From Castanea sativa (Eukaryota > Streptophyta > Magnoliopsida > Fagales > Fagaceae), in the NCBI RefSeq assembly GCF_040712315.1, contig NC_134017.1:1828001-1892000 (forward strand): a stretch of 64,000 nt of DNA, written 5' to 3'. Each line of letters opens with the position of its first letter. The stretch's first letter is position 1. The notes beneath the pieces are model-generated. The model ran no database searches, was not told where the DNA came from, and saw only the letters and a program-made list of their open reading frames with translations. Positions 21,765-32,423 of this stretch are shown in pieces. A program made the position numbers and the translations under genes.

Positions 21765-21949
21765 GTTGTTGTTGTGATATTGTCTTATTAAACACTTGGA
21801 TAATATTATTCAGTTTTTACTAAAAATTAGTTTGATTTGATGGGATAAATTTACTTATAATTTCAAGTATATTTTCATTAATGAAATAGTTTTATTAAAA
21901 AAAATATTGTAATAGTTTTGGGAAAAATTAATAAAAAATAAACTTTTAT

Positions 21950-22449
21950 GGGGTGGGATGGGACTTCATAGCAGTGTGGCCGATACCTTACCGGTACCGG
22001 CCGTACCGGCCAGTGCACTGGTACCGGTACACTTCTATATTGTACCGAAAAAAATACCGGCTGTACCGGCCGCGTACCGGCCATACCGGTCAATTTTGGG
22101 CAATACCGGCTGGTACCGGGCGTACCGGCCGGTACAAAAAAAAAAACTTTTTTTTTTTTTAATTTTTTAGTTTTGTAATTTTTGAATTTTTGTAAAGGCA
22201 TAATGGTAACTTATTTATATTAATTTCTTAGTATTATTTGTTTTCTTAGTATGCAATGAACAACTAAGCTTTCTATTTTTTATATTGTGTTTTTTTTTCT
22301 TTTATTTAATATTAAAGTCTAAAATTATAAATAATTTGTTCTGAATTGAGGTAATGTTTTATAATAAACTTTTATATTTACTATAATATAGGTGAAATAT
22401 TATATGTTTATAAATATGGTTCTAGAGATTTTGGTGTGTGTATGTGTGT

Positions 22450-22504
<55 letters not shown>

Positions 22505-22620
22505 AAATAGCGGTAAACCCGAAACGGTACACCGGTATTGACCGGTATCCGAAATATATCGTACCGGTGGCCAAACCGGTACAGCCTCCGGTACAGCCTC
22601 CGGTACGGTATTGACTTCCT
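21950..22620. repeat. TACCGG-rich clusters flanking a GT/TA microsatellite
   Basis: About a dozen GGTACCGG, CGTACCGG or ATACCGG pieces lie at 21,990-22,133 and again several at 22,505-22,608, including CCGGTACAGCCT twice. GTACCGGTAC-type pieces are self-complementary, so the region can fold. Between the clusters is AT-rich sequence and, at 22,434-22,505, (GT)n followed by (TA)n. Open frames on both strands here come from the repeat. Confidence 0.75.
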
Positions 22621-23600
22621 TGCTTCATAGGGCCCCAAGGGGCGGGGATGGGGTAACAAAATTTTTTCCATCATGCGTGGCAGGACAGGGATAGGACGAG
22701 ACAAAACTATGTGGACCCCAACCTTTGGCCCACCTCGCCCTGCCCCATTGCCATCACTGAACATGGACATTGGTTCAATTATCAAATGAGGTTGAAGTCT
22801 AAAAGACAATTTTGATTTGTTAATTTTCACACTAGACTTAAATCCTCTGTTATTAAGGTGCTTGAAATAGAAGCCAAATCCATGCTCAAGGTTCACTTTT
22901 TTCATCTTCTTTTTGCTTCACATTTAGAGCAACTTCCTACGTGAATTTGCTGATTGGAGTCCATCAAAATTCTTTCTATTCTGACTCAAATTTGAGCTTT
23001 GGTAATTTAACAGCATAGGATCTTGGTCAATCCAATGAGGAGTTTGGTGTCTGTTTTGGTATCAACTTTTTTGGCTTTTTGCTAAAAGTTGGCTGAATTA
23101 TACTTGTTACCTTTACTAATTATAAAATATTTCTCTTTGCCTCCAGTTTCATGTTTCGATTCCCACGATCAAATTCCATTAAGAGCCCATTTGTTTCAGC
23201 TTATAAGCTGACTTCTTTATCTAATTTAAGTATAGCTTTTATGGCTTCTATATTTTTTTTAATTACAATTGTATTTTTATTCAACTTATATTTTAAGCCA
23301 ATAAGTTTAAAGTTTAAACTATCATTAAGAAACACTAAATCAAGAAGATACATGGATTAATTTAGTTAGAATAGCCTAAACTGGTACCATATTGTCAAAA
23401 CAAAGAATGGGTATAAAAAAAATGAGAAAGGTATTTTTATAAAGTAACAACATTGACAGCCTGAGTACTCTGCACTAAATTATAATTTGCTTGTCATTGA
23501 TCTTGTAGTTTAGTGATAGTGTCTAATCTCTTCCATGAAAAATATTGGATTAGAATAACTTCTCATTTTTATTTCATAAAAAAATAAAAACAAAAAAAAA
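22621..23600. other. Non-coding stretch with a repeat fragment at its start
   Basis: Positions 22,621-22,765 hold the GC-rich repeat partner of 21.2 kb. The rest is AT-rich with no credible gene, though a short hydrophobic frame at 23,151-23,360 was seen; it has no paralogue in the window. Confidence 0.4.
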
Positions 23601-23619
23601 ATATTGCTTAAAAATCATA

Positions 23620-24320
23620 GCTAGTGTGCAATTATGCGTACATGTCCATATAAGTGTTAGAATAGATGCATCAAACTACTTCTTAACCACTTACTACATT
23701 AATACTTGTGTAGATCAACAAATCTTTGTTAAAACGAAAAGGTTGCCCCAGTATCACTATAATCATGTCCAAATCTGACTAGTCCACTTTCTATTCCAAC
23801 AATCACAATATGCCACACCTCTTTTTTCACCTTTAAAAGAATCAATGGGGAAAAAAAACCATACACATGATATACTGATTTTTTTTTCCACTGTTTAGGA
23901 AAATGCACACTACTGTAAAAAATGGAATATGACGGGTGCAATAAAAGATTCTCATTCACATCAAATTATGAAAGTTTCATTGCTCAGTTTAATATATATT
24001 GATCGGAACTAGCTTTGGTCATAAATGATATCATTGATCAACTAAATCATCCGATTGTTGGGTATTTGGTAATTACATTTTGACCATTTGAGACCTCTTA
24101 GTCATAAAAACATAAAACATAGTAAAACGAATTTTACATATTTTGCTTTAAAAAAATTAAAAAAAAATATTCTTTTAATGCAAAATTAATTTAGTTACAT
24201 AATGTTAGTAGTAGCCATATGTTTATTTATTTTTTAACCTTTTTTTTTTTTTGGTACTTGTTTGTAAATAACTCTTTTTTGAACACATCAAGAATCATTT
24301 TGAAAAAACGGATTAGATCC
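23620..24320 (+). promoter_or_regulatory. Duplicated upstream region of the 24.3-kb gene
   Basis: Similar in order to 15,890-16,420 plus 17,300-17,580 upstream of the 18.3-kb gene. The shared upstream DNA suggests a shared promoter, but no TATA box could be assigned with certainty. Function is inference. Confidence 0.4.
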
Positions 24321-24332
24321 TCTCAATGGCAC

Positions 24333-24937
24333 ATGAATCATGATGGGTGAGAGAGTTTCAACTTCTTCCTCTCCACAAGCCATTATTGATGTTCTATAAA
24401 TTTTTTTTTTCTAACAATCTATTTTTGTTTCAGATTTCAGCAAGTTGAGTTGGTCCTGGAACTCATTTCTGAAGTAGTTGGGACCCTTGTCAGCATTTTT
24501 GTTCTACTCCAACGGTTAATACGCGGTCTTCACCAGATAATCTCAATGGCACATGATGGGTGAGAAATATTTCAACTTCTTCCTCCCCCATAACTCATTA
24601 TTGACTCTCTGTAAATTTTACTGTTATTCTAACAATTCTATTTTGTTTCAGATTTCAACAAGTTGTGTCAGTCCTAGAACTCATTGATGATGTCGTTGGG
24701 TCCCTTGTCAACTTTGCTGTTCTACTTCTACAACTGATACGCATATGCAAAGGGATTTGGTCCATTTGGACTGTAAGACAACCAGTTGTTGCCAATGACC
24801 ACCAGAACGAAGTTCCACTTGCTGATATTAACTATGGCCAGAACGATATCCCACTTACTGATGTTGAAGGTGATGCTGCCAATGGCCAAAACGATATCCC
24901 ACTTACTGATGCTGAAGGTGATGCTGCCAATGGCTAA
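24333..24937 (+). CDS. Three-exon gene for a 141-aa small protein with a duplicated hydrophobic module
   Basis: Exons 24,333-24,346, 24,434-24,559 and 24,652-24,937 join in one frame from ATG to TAA; all introns are GT-AG (87 and 92 bases, both TTTGTTTCAG at the end). Exons 1 and 2 both end in ATGATGG before GTGAG, exons 2 and 3 both begin with ATTTCA(G/A)CAAGTTG, and the two introns resemble each other, so an exon-intron unit was duplicated in frame. Each module reads DGFQQV..VLELI..VVG.LV then a hydrophobic stretch and LIR. The C-terminus carries two near-identical GQNDIPLTD(V/A)EGDAANG repeats and a weaker third, acidic and likely soluble. No known family recognised; membrane association is inferred. 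Confidence 0.6.
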
Positions 24938-25550
24938 AACTATGTAATTGTGAATGAGGAATTGAACATTTGAACTCACCGGTTTCAAAAAAACCTATCT
25001 TGTACTTGTAATACCACTTTCACCACCTCTACCATTCATAATATGTAATCTTTGGTATTCCAAGTAGCTTTATTATTCCAAGTAGCTTTTTTTTCCTTTG
25101 AAGAATACGTGAGCTTTCTTTTCAGACTTTACTATAATCAAAGTTTCCTTTTATGCTTTTGTTTGAGTTATTACTACATAGATTCTATCATATTTATTTG
25201 GGCACACATGTGCGTATATTTTGGGTCTTTTAGCATATTCCGTTATTTTCTCATGGTATAAAATGAGAAAAAGAATGAAATGCATGTTTGCTTCTAATTT
25301 CTTCAGCAAAACAAAATAGCTTTAGAAGATTTATTTATCTTAATTATCAGTGTTTATTTTATTTTATGTTAAATCAGTGTTTGGCGTAAGATTTATATTA
25401 TTAGTGAAAATTGTATGTTTTCCTTTTCACATCTGATTTTTTGGGTGTTTTTCATTATCATGATTATTATTAGACATGCCATTCTTCTATACCATCTAAT
25501 TTTAGGAGGAAATAATATATTATTGTGAATTTTACTATAGATGTTTAGAG
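24938..25550 (+). other. 3' flank of the 24.3-kb gene
   Basis: Contains a direct duplication TATTCCAAGTAGCTTT (25,056 and 25,072). T-rich, as expected of plant 3' untranslated sequence. No further gene seen. Confidence 0.4.
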
Positions 25551-25722
25551 CATTCACGGTCAAGAGTCTTGCAAATTTTAACATTTAACAATTCAAAAAC
25601 TTACTTTTATTTCTTTTCACACTTCACTTTACAATAGAGCATTCACGGTCAAGAGTCTTGCAAATTTAACATTTAACAATTCAAAAATTTACTTTTTATC
25701 TCTTTTAACACTTCACTTTACA
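25551..25722 (+). repeat. Tandem duplication of ~86 bp
   Basis: AGAGCATTCACGGTCAAGAG.. followed by CTTGCAAATTTTAACATTTAAC, AATTCAAAAA and ACACTTCACTTTACAA occurs twice back to back with few changes. The start resembles the ends of common plant MITEs, so this may be a duplicated element end. Confidence 0.85.
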
Positions 25723-25799
25723 ACGTGAAAATTTCTACTTTTTTAGCACTCTATTTATTTATTCTTCCGTTATTATATTTTATGATTTTTTAATTCTTC

Positions 25800-26040
25800 C
25801 ACTCTGGCTCTCCCTCTTCGCAACCCCACAATCTAGCTAGCCACTACCACCAGTATAACAAAACCCAACAGCCACCACAACCAACAGCCAACAGCAACCA
25901 CACTGCCAATAGCTTCCTTGCCCAAAACTCAAACACTACCAACAACCACCACAAATCAACCACCCACAAACCGCCACTGCACAACCAAACCCACCATCAC
26001 CGGCGACACCCAGAACCTCTACAAAGAGAGCGCGTGCACA
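25800..26040. repeat. C/A-rich low-complexity stretch
   Basis: Runs of CCACCAC, CAACAGCCA and ACCACC make it strongly strand-biased (almost no G). No frame stays open for long. Could be the interior of a transposon or a decayed simple repeat. Confidence 0.6.
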
Positions 26041-26449
26041 CATGGTTTAGCCTTTTGTGACTTGTCCACCTAGATTGTCGCACACTCGCACTTGTCTCTT
26101 CTCTCTCCAAATTATTACTAAAAAAACATGTGTACAACAAACTTCTTGTGCTTTATTGGTCTATCTATAAAATGGAACTAGAAAGTTTAGAAAACGTAGA
26201 GATTCGCTTCCTAAGTTCTTGGTTGTTTTTCTATCTTTTTGACTATTCAGGAACCAAGTTGATACATATATACTTATGATTTATGCAGATCTGATTATTA
26301 TTTTGGAACTTGGTTGATTTTGATATATATATGGTGTAGTTTTCATAGGTGCATACATCTTTAATTTCTGCCTTACAGCTTTTTGTGTTTATTTGTCATA
26401 AGATATTTAGTTGTGGTCTTGATGTTGGTAATCTGTGTTGTACATATTC

Positions 26450-27900
26450 ATTCTCATATATTATATTTGATTTTAGGAGGAAATATATGTCATTGATTTA
26501 ATTATTGCATGATATTTGGCTTTGTTTTTTTGTGAGAATAAAATTGTAGCCCTGAACAAGTTGGGGTTATATTTTATATACCTTTATTTTTGGCAAATTG
26601 TAATTACAAACATTATTGTGAATTTTACACCAATTCCTCAAATAGTAGCTCTCAAATTAAGTTAAATATTTATCCGGATTCATAGGTTGTTTAATCAATT
26701 GAAGCCTAGTCACCCGTGCATGTGGTTGCCGATGGAGAATAATTAGAGTCTTCTATACAATTTTTCTAAATAAAGAAAACTTTGATTGTTTTGGTGTGGG
26801 TACTAAGCAAGTGTATTTTGGTTCCACAATTTCTTTTGCTTGTTTCATTTGAAGACTAGTCAAGATGGCTTTACTTTGTTATTAATGTTGAATTTTTTGT
26901 TCCGTAGTTTTTGTACTTTTTGGTAATAAGGAATGTTTTTAGCCATTTTAACCTTTTGGTTAAAACTAATTGATAAGTGTTTCTTTGCCTATACATGCTT
27001 CTGCTAGGAACACTCACATCTTCCTTATGTAATCAAAACACAATTAAATCCCTAACTTATGTTTGGTTGCTTAGAAAAATTGGTCAAAGTTCTGAACTTT
27101 GTAGTTTGGATCATTTCAGGATGTATAAAATAAGGTATTGAGCTAAGACAAACAGTATAAGGAAGGTCAATATCGGTTATCGAACAAATGAGCAGCTCTG
27201 TCCATGTTATTATAGTGTTAAATGAATAAAAATGAGTGGTTTTTTTAGAGTTGTGATATTCATTTTCCAAGCTAAAGCCTATTGTGTGAAGTGAATATGG
27301 CTGGTTATCCTATATGATAGATTGATGAGTATATAAGACGCTAGTTTTAAGTGTTGTCATTGCATTAATATTTAATATGCTACTGCATTGATGTAGTTTG
27401 ATGGCATTAGGATGGTTTATTTTGAGGTGGCTTGATGTTGTGGACTTACGTGATGAGTTTTCTAAGGAGTAATATGATCTTCACAAATTTCTGTTCACAA
27501 TTATATTATTGACCTTGATCTATTGGAACTAAATGGCTTAATTATTGCATGATTGACATTGTCATTGGAAGACTAGTCAATGTGACTTTGCATTGTTTTT
27601 GGATGTTGAATTTGCTGTTCCATAGCTTTTGTACTTTTTGGTAATATGAAATGTTTTGATCCATTTAAATGTTTTAGTAAAACTAATTGATATGTACTTT
27701 TTTTTTTTTTTATAATCAATTGATATGTACTTCTTAGCTTATATATGGTTGTTCTAGAAACATAGAGACACCTTCCTTCTTTGATCAAAACATATGCATC
27801 TAAACCCTTACACTTATGTTTGTTGTTTAGTAAGGCAAACAAAGTTCTGAACTTTGCAGTTTGGATCATTTCAGCATGTGAAAAATAAGGTTCTATACTT
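26450..27900 (+). repeat. Imperfect tandem duplication, unit ~700 bp
   Basis: Pieces at 26,850-27,130 recur at 27,568-27,890: GAAGACTAGTCAA, TTTTTGTACTTTTTGGTAAT, AACTAATTGATA.GT, AAAGTTCTGAACTTTG.AGTT and TGGATCATTTCAG. The earlier part (TTGATTTTAGGAGGAAATAT, GCATGATATTTG) also has relatives at 30.5 and 38.6 kb. No coding frame with content; a long-lived duplicated non-coding block. Confidence 0.75.
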
Positions 27901-28229
27901 GCAACTTGAACTGGTATTTTGATAATGAGTTTACTAGAGTTAGGGTTTCTTCACAAATTTCTATTCACAATTATATCACTAACCTTGATCTATTTAATTG
28001 CTCTGTAATTACAAGTATGAAATATGTATGTGAAGAATCAATGGTGGATGGAAGTGTTTCTAAAAATTTTGTGAAAATGGCATTTGTCTAAGGGGTTCTC
28101 TTACAACCAAAAAAAACAATAAAACTCTCCCTTTGAATGTATAAATGGTTTTCTTCTGGCCTTAAATTTCTTGTGGAGGTTTTTCTTTTTACTTTTTGGT
28201 CATGTTTTTTAGTGTAATTTTTGTCCAAG

Positions 28230-28690
28230 ATATTATATATATATACATAATAACTAATAGCCAAAACGTTTGATTTTTTTGTTGACCGCTCCTCATTGTA
28301 CCATGTAGCTACATAAATTATTGCCACGTATACATTTAAAAGTACGAACAGTTGTGACTTTTCATTTTTCAATAGGGACTTTTTCGGTTAATAGACACAT
28401 TTTCATTCAATAGGCATCTTTTCGACCAATAGGCACATTTTCAATCAATAGGTACCTTTTGACTTTTTGTTAACCGCTCTTTATTGCACCACATTGCTAC
28501 ATAAATTAATCTATATCCATATTTATATCTATATATAATTTAAAAACGAAACGATTGACTTTTTAATGATCACTCTTCATTGCACCGAGTGGTTATATAA
28601 ATAAATGTCATTCATTTAACAAAATCGAAAAGCTGTGCCTTTTTTCAATAGTCACATTTTCAATAAATAGGAAATTTTACATTTGATAAG
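28230..28690. repeat. Short interspersed units of the AATAGGCACATTTTC type, copy 1
   Basis: From 28,372 units of about 20 bp (CAATAGGCACATTTTCGAC-like) repeat four to five times. A longer unit around GACCGCTC.TCATTG.ACCA and GCTACATAAATTA repeats three times at 28,283, 28,475 and 28,570. Confidence 0.75.
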
Positions 28691-28699
28691 CACCTTCTC

Positions 28700-29635
28700 G
28701 TAGTGAGTAGTGACGGAGCCAAAAATTGACTTTGGGGCCCAAAAAATAATAAGATGATTAAAATTTATATGTAATATATCAATACTATGGACCATAGTTA
28801 AATTAATAACAGTACTATCTTTCTTTATTTTGAAGAATGAATCAACAATTTTAACTTACTCATAAACCTAGATTTTAAAATTAAATTTTAGTTCTTCTAT
28901 ATAATAAGTTAATGACTACGGTACAACTAAATTCCTAATAGACTAAAAAGTAAAGATTATATTAGTTTATTTATATTATACATTGAAAGTAATATCAGTT
29001 TCAATAATCATAGTATTATATTATATACACTAATAGTATATTTATTAATTTAATGACAAATAAGAAAAAACAAGTAAATGATCAAACTTGAGAGTATTTG
29101 TTTTTGCTTTTGAAGATAACTTGAAGTGTAACCATACACGTGTGGCACTTGAAGCAAATTGTAATCTCAAAACTGTAACAAAAATCTTGTCTTGGGACTT
29201 GTATAGTGGTAGACTGGTAGTCGACTTCAAATCCTGCAAATTGGAACGGTGGGAAGAAGAGTAAAGTAGGAGAAAAAAAATAGCAAACCAGACCAAAGAA
29301 TTGAGAGAGGAGAGAGAAAGAGAGTCAAAAACTCATCTATGAGAATGTGATGTGGTTGGCGCCAGCATGTTGCCTATTTGCCAAGTTGCAAATCTGTTGG
29401 AGATTCATCTGCAAAGCGGTGGTGTAATTTATTGAGGATGAAGAAGACTTTCCCACCGTAAACTCCAAAGTAAGTCAGAGAGGTTTTCCCGAAGGAGCAA
29501 AAATTAGAATTTTTTTCTTCTTTTTTTTCACAGTTTATCATTATTATTATTTTTGATAGCCACTAATACGATTGTAATCCTAATATGAATGTAAATACTT
29601 TCTTATAAAATCAAATTAATAATATTTATTAACAC
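28700..29635. other. Non-coding stretch between two related repeat clusters
   Basis: Begins with TAGTGACGGAGCCAAAAA, like one end of a plant hAT-type element; no matching right end was found. A minus-strand frame at 29,045-29,296 has no recognisable content. Confidence 0.4.
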
Positions 29636-29780
29636 CAACAGTTGTGACCGATCAATAGACACCTTTTAGATCAATAGATACATTTTCAATCAATAGACAC
29701 ATTTTCCTTCAATAGGAACATTTTCGATCAATAGACACATTTTCATTTAATAGGCACATTTTCGGCCAATAGAAACTTTG
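29636..29780. repeat. AATAGACACATTTTC-type cluster, copy 2
   Basis: Six to seven ~20-bp units follow CAACAGTTGTGAC, the same lead-in as in copy 1 at 28,350. So a block of at least 100 bp was duplicated over 1.3 kb. Confidence 0.8.
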
Positions 29781-30576
29781 TGTTATTTCTTTCAATATCA
29801 TTTTTTTTTAATTTCATGAATTTTTGCTTACTACTCCAATTTTTTTTTCCTAAAACTCATTTAGTAACTATTCCCGTGCATCACACGGGTTAATGTTCTT
29901 CGTTTATTATGATTTAAATAAACTTTTGACAGGCTTTCCATACAAATATGAAATATGGGCGTGACCAGTTATGGCAACCTAATTAACGGAGCCTAATCAC
30001 ATTTACGCCACTTGCAAATGTGGGCTAATATAGCTTCAAGAGTCCAAAGCCCAAAAAGCTCAGACTCTTGAATGTTTTGATGCGTGGATCGAAAAAAGCC
30101 CACATTTATTGTTGGATATTGTATATACCATACAACCATTTACAACAATGATCAATAAAATACTGCGGAGTATTTGTTAATGTTACATTCAATAAATAAA
30201 TAAAATAAAATAATGGTAAGATTTTGTCTCTAAATTGAGCTGACGCACAATGATTGAATTTTTATTTTTTATATGTTCTGTTCTAACTTGAATAAAAAAT
30301 AAGGGTGCACACGTGACTCTGGCATTTTCCTCATGGACCTTTGGGATTTGGTCTGTTTTGATTTTGGGCTTGACTCTTGAGAGTTATATTATCTTTGTGA
30401 AATGAATGTTTCTTTTCCTCACATCCTGAGTTATTGAGTTAAACTATTTGAATTTCTAGTTGCTTTTAATATTATTATTACCACATGATCATTATCATAT
30501 ACTTTATTTGATTTTAGGACATATTTGTCACTAGATTTAATTAATGAATGATATTTGACTTTGTTGTTTGAGAGAA
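29781..30576. other. Non-coding stretch
   Basis: No gene seen. The last part (30,500-30,576) is the duplicated block also found at 26.46 and 38.63 kb. Confidence 0.4.
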
Positions 30577-30579
30577 TTA

Positions 30580-32420
30580 GGGTCCGATTGGTTGGAGATA
30601 TAGAAAAGTGGAAGAATAAAAAATATTTTAATTTTCTCTCATAGTATTTGTTTGGAAGGATGAAAAAGTAGAGAGATATAATATATAATTTGTTTAAATT
30701 TATTCTTATATCCCTCTTTTATAATATAAGAAATAATGTTTTTTAATCATTAGATAATAAAATTTTTTACTTTTCCATAATATTACACACACACACATAT
30801 ATATATGTACGTAATTTTTATTTTCAGAATCACATACTATATATTTGTATTAAAAGTGAAAACCACCATTTAGTTCAAAAAAATATCCCACCATTAATTA
30901 AGAAAAAAAAAGCCATAATTGATTTTTAAATAATAAAAAAGACCAAAACCAAAACCCACTGATTTAGAAAGCACGTTGGGATGAAAAGAACCAAAAAAAA
31001 AAAAAAGCAAAAATACACTGAGAGGAAATGAACCAAACAAAGAAGAAGCAAGATTATACTGAGAGGAAATGAACCAAAAAAGGAAGAAGCAAAAATGCAA
31101 TGATAGGAAAAGAACGAACCAAAAAAAAAAAAAGGGCTAATTGCAACTTATCTACATGTGATTTAGCCAAAATTTAAGTTGCCTATCTGTAATTTGAAAT
31201 TTAACACTTTACTCACCTAAGGTTATCTCAGTTAAGATTCTATAACTCACTTCTGTAAAAATGGGGCTAAATATGTAATTTTGCTCCTATTTTATGTCTC
31301 TTTCCTCCCAAAACATAAAAAACATAAAAGAACAAGGGAAAGCAAGATAAACAAGTTAGGGTTTTGTAAACATTAAGAACAAACATTAGTCCCATTTTTA
31401 ATGTTTACAAAAAATATTGAATTCCACACTGTCAAGCTTGGTTTTGCCCCACATCACATTTCCATTATTTCATCACGTTCTTCACTATCCACCTTTTATT
31501 GGGGTCACTTAACCCTCTAACATTCCCCAATAATATTTGTAACTTTCAGATTAAGCATTCAATCCTAATGATGAACTACCTCTTCATTCCTGTTGTTTCC
31601 CCTCCCTTTCCATCATAATTAATTTTGGTTATCAAAATTTCAAGCTCCGTGACTCCCTTTTTTGTTTGGTTCAGTGTGAGATAAGTACTGCCTTCCGTTG
31701 ATAGTCATCAGCAATGCCCATAGATTGTTCCTTAAACCCATCTATCAAGAAGCCCAAGAACTTGCTAAAGCCTCTCAATTTTCTCCTCGCCCAATCCGAG
31801 TATCCACAATGCCCATGGCTACCCCACTGTTAGCTCTTATATCTAGGTCAAATTGTTGCCTCATCACTTGCTTTAACCTCACTTTTTTATCTTGTTTTTT
31901 TTTATCCTTTTTTTTTTAATGTTTTGGGATGAGAGAGAGATAAAATATAAGCAAAATTACACATTTAACCTTATTTTTAACATAACTGAGTTATAGAACT
32001 TTAACTAAATTAACCTCAAGTGGGTAAAGTGTTAAATTTCAAATCATGAGTAGACAGCTTAAATTTCCGCCAAGTTATAGGTAGGTTAGTTGTAATTAGC
32101 CCAAAAAAGAAAAAAAAGGTGAGAGACATACGTGCATGTTTGTCTAGATTGCAGAGTGTGACAAGTTGCAAAAGAGCGAAGAAATGGGGGTTGGTGAGAG
32201 GTATTAATCGGAGGTAATTTAGTAATGCCAATTGCATCAAGTTTTCACATTTGTTTTCTCTATGAAACAGAGAGATCAAATTTTGTTTGGCTAAGAGAGA
32301 AAATGATTGGGCCATACCAAAAATCCTCCTAATTTTCTTTCCTTACCAAACAATCCAAAATTCTATTTTCCCTCTTTTTCTCTTCTATATTTCCTATTTC
32401 ACCTCCAACCAAACATAGCT
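30580..32420. mobile_element. Tourist-like (PIF/Harbinger-type) element, carrying a nested element
   Basis: Left end GGGTCCGATTGGTTGGAGA and the inverse of the right end, AGCTATGTTTGGTTGGAGG, match, flanked by TTA on both sides. Interior near the ends is purine-rich on one side and pyrimidine-rich on the other (GAAGAATAAAAAA / TTCTCTTCTATATTTCC). A related element is at 49,723-50,256. The related block at 26.5 kb lacks the insertion: its GAGAAT and TAGCCCTGAACAAGTT line up with the two flanks here. About 970 bp of its length is a second inserted element. Confidence 0.75.
31134..32102. mobile_element. Mutator-like element with ~180-bp inverted repeats, nested
   Basis: GGGCTAATTGCAACT..ATTTGAAATTTAACACTTTAC on the left pairs with GGGCTAATTACAACT..ATTTGAAATTTAACACTTTAC on the right, continuing through TAAATGTGTAATTTTGC-like sequence. 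It sits in A-rich DNA, so a 9-bp target copy (nine A versus AAAAAAGAA) is ambiguous. No transposase; the interior has only short frames. Confidence 0.75.
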
Positions 32421-32423
32421 TTA

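Noticed and set aside
21878..22201. Long frames on both strands full of RYRP / PVPV repeats
   Set aside because: Product of the TACCGG cluster; both strands are open for the same reason.
22408..22905. 165-codon minus frame
   Set aside because: Runs through the GT/TA microsatellite (His-Thr, Ile-Tyr runs) and a repeat fragment; no domain.
28708..29640. hAT-like element starting TAGTGACGGAGCC
   Set aside because: No matching right end or target duplication found; kept only as a lone end.
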